Assembly: GCA_031290535.1 (NCBI GenBank)
Contig: JAITNI010000196.1
Location: forward strand, 1 to 6,982
Length of the DNA: 6,982 bases
Direction: 5' to 3'
DNA from: Zoogloeaceae bacterium
GTDB taxonomy: Bacteria > Pseudomonadota > Gammaproteobacteria > Burkholderiales > Rhodocyclaceae
Shown: piece after piece, positions 6,273-6,982 of the stretch
How positions within the stretch are numbered: position 1 is the first letter of the stretch
How the letters are laid out: every line of letters begins with the position of its first letter
Program-made: the position numbers and the translations under genes
The notes under the pieces: model-generated
Databases searched by the model: none
Seen by the model: only the letters and a program-made list of their open reading frames with translations
Told to the model about the DNA's origin: nothing

Positions 6273-6982
6273 CAGACATCGCCGCCGCCGTGCATGGGCA
6301 GATCATGGCTCCGAACGCCCAAAAATTGCCGGAACTCGTCGGCGTCGCCACCGACAGCCGCGCCGATTGTCACGGGCAACTTTTTATCGCCCTGAAAGGC
6401 GAACGTTTTGACGCGCACGATTATCTCGCTCAGGCCATCACGGCGGGCGCGGCGGCGCTGCTGGTGGAACGCGGCCACGACCTTGCCCCCCTGGCCCTGC
6501 CGGTGATTGAAGTGGAAGATACCCGTCTGGCGCTCGGACAACTGGCGGCAACCTGGCGGCGGCGTTTTGACATTCCCGTGCTCGCCGTCACCGGCAGCAA
6601 TGGCAAGACCACCACGCGGGAAATGATCGCCGCCATTTTGCGGACGGCCTATCACGAAACAGCGGGCGAAGCCGTCGTATTGTCGCCGCAAGGCAATTTC
6701 AACAACGACATTGGCCTGCCGCTCACCTTGTTGAAGCTCGCCGCAAAACATCGGGCGGCGGTGGTGGAACTGGGCATGAATCATCCCGGCGAGATTGCCG
6801 CGCTGACCCGCCTTGCCGCGCCCACCGTGGCGCTGGTCACCAACGCGCAACGCGCCCATCTGGAAGGTCTGGGCGATCTGGACGCGGTGGCGCGGGAAAA
6901 AGGCAGTATTTACGCAGGGCTGCAAGCCGACGGCGTTGCCCTCGTCAATGACGAGGACGCCTACGCCGGTCTCTGGCGCGCT
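6257..6982 (+). CDS. murF: UDP-MurNAc-tripeptide:D-Ala-D-Ala ligase MurF, N-terminal part
   Basis: MurF adds the D-Ala-D-Ala dipeptide to complete the UDP-MurNAc pentapeptide. The frame stays open to the window end, so 242 codons of roughly 450 are visible. The N-terminal domain has ATDSRADCHGQLFIALKGERFDAHDY (31-56). The ATPase P-loop VTGSNGKTTT is at 111-120, the MurF-specific GNFNNDIGLPLTLLKL at 146-161, and ELGMNHPGEI at 171-180. NAQRAHLEGLGDLDAVAREKGSIY (196-219) includes Lys215, in the place of the carbamylated lysine. GNFNNDIG and MNHPGEI separate it from MurE, MurC and MurD. The ATG at 6257 has a good ribosome-binding site, GGAGGA (6245-6250), 6 bases upstream. The site lies inside murE and the genes overlap by 16 bases, so translation is probably coupled. 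The D-Ala-D-Ala binding C-terminus is outside the window. Confidence 0.97.
   Translation, partial: MRWNVTDIAAAVHGQIMAPNAQKLPELVGVATDSRADCHGQLFIALKGERFDAHDYLAQAITAGAAALLVERGHDLAPLALPVIEVEDTRLALGQLAATWRRRFDIPVLAVTGSNGKTTTREMIAAILRTAYHETAGEAVVLSPQGNFNNDIGLPLTLLKLAAKHRAAVVELGMNHPGEIAALTRLAAPTVALVTNAQRAHLEGLGDLDAVAREKGSIYAGLQADGVALVNDEDAYAGLWRA

Noticed and set aside
5966..6925. 319-residue open frame on the minus strand opposite murE and murF
   Set aside because: It overlaps two intact Mur ligases over its full length, with no domain signature and no ribosome-binding context.
1..6982. CRISPR array, tRNA gene, insertion sequence or phage attachment site
   Set aside because: I saw no regularly spaced direct repeats other than the MraZ boxes, no tRNA-like cloverleaf and no transposase or integrase reading frame.

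Overview
The window (about 7 kb, GC-rich in its coding part) looks like the chromosome of a betaproteobacterium. The evidence is the style of the proteins: the short FtsL with its AQHKARKLF segment, the RsmH run [18 protein letters not shown], and MurE with SSIGI where many bacteria have SSHAL. A type A RNase P RNA gene also lies just upstream of the division cluster. I cannot name a genus from the sequence.

Layout, all on the + strand. Bases 3-290 are the 3' end of a class A-type (PAP2 superfamily) acid phosphatase that begins outside the window. A spacer follows, with a weak hairpin and then a good promoter (perfect TATAAT at 501-506) for the RNase P RNA gene rnpB (about 514-911). Bases 912-1321 carry no protein gene. 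They hold a nested hairpin (914-954), a large imperfect palindrome that looks like a dispersed REP-type repeat (957-1051), T-rich and A-rich tracts, and an array of GTGG boxes at exact 10-bp steps directly upstream of mraZ.

From 1322 to the end runs the first part of the dcw (division and cell wall) cluster in its standard order: mraZ, rsmH (mraW), ftsL, ftsI, murE, murF. The genes are tightly packed. rsmH overlaps mraZ by 4 bases, ftsL overlaps rsmH by 4, ftsI starts 1 base after ftsL, murE overlaps ftsI by 4 and murF overlaps murE by 16. One operon with translational coupling is likely. MraZ is the cluster's DNA-binding repressor, RsmH methylates 16S rRNA, FtsL and FtsI are septal divisome proteins, and MurE and MurF add the third amino acid and the terminal D-Ala-D-Ala to the peptidoglycan precursor. 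murF is cut by the window end.

I found no undescribed system. Most of the window is conserved housekeeping sequence with intact catalytic motifs. The points worth a second look are the MraZ box array with a possible fourth degenerate box, the palindromic repeat between rnpB and mraZ, and a run of eight G at the ftsI-murE junction, where a -1 slip would join FtsI to MurE in frame.
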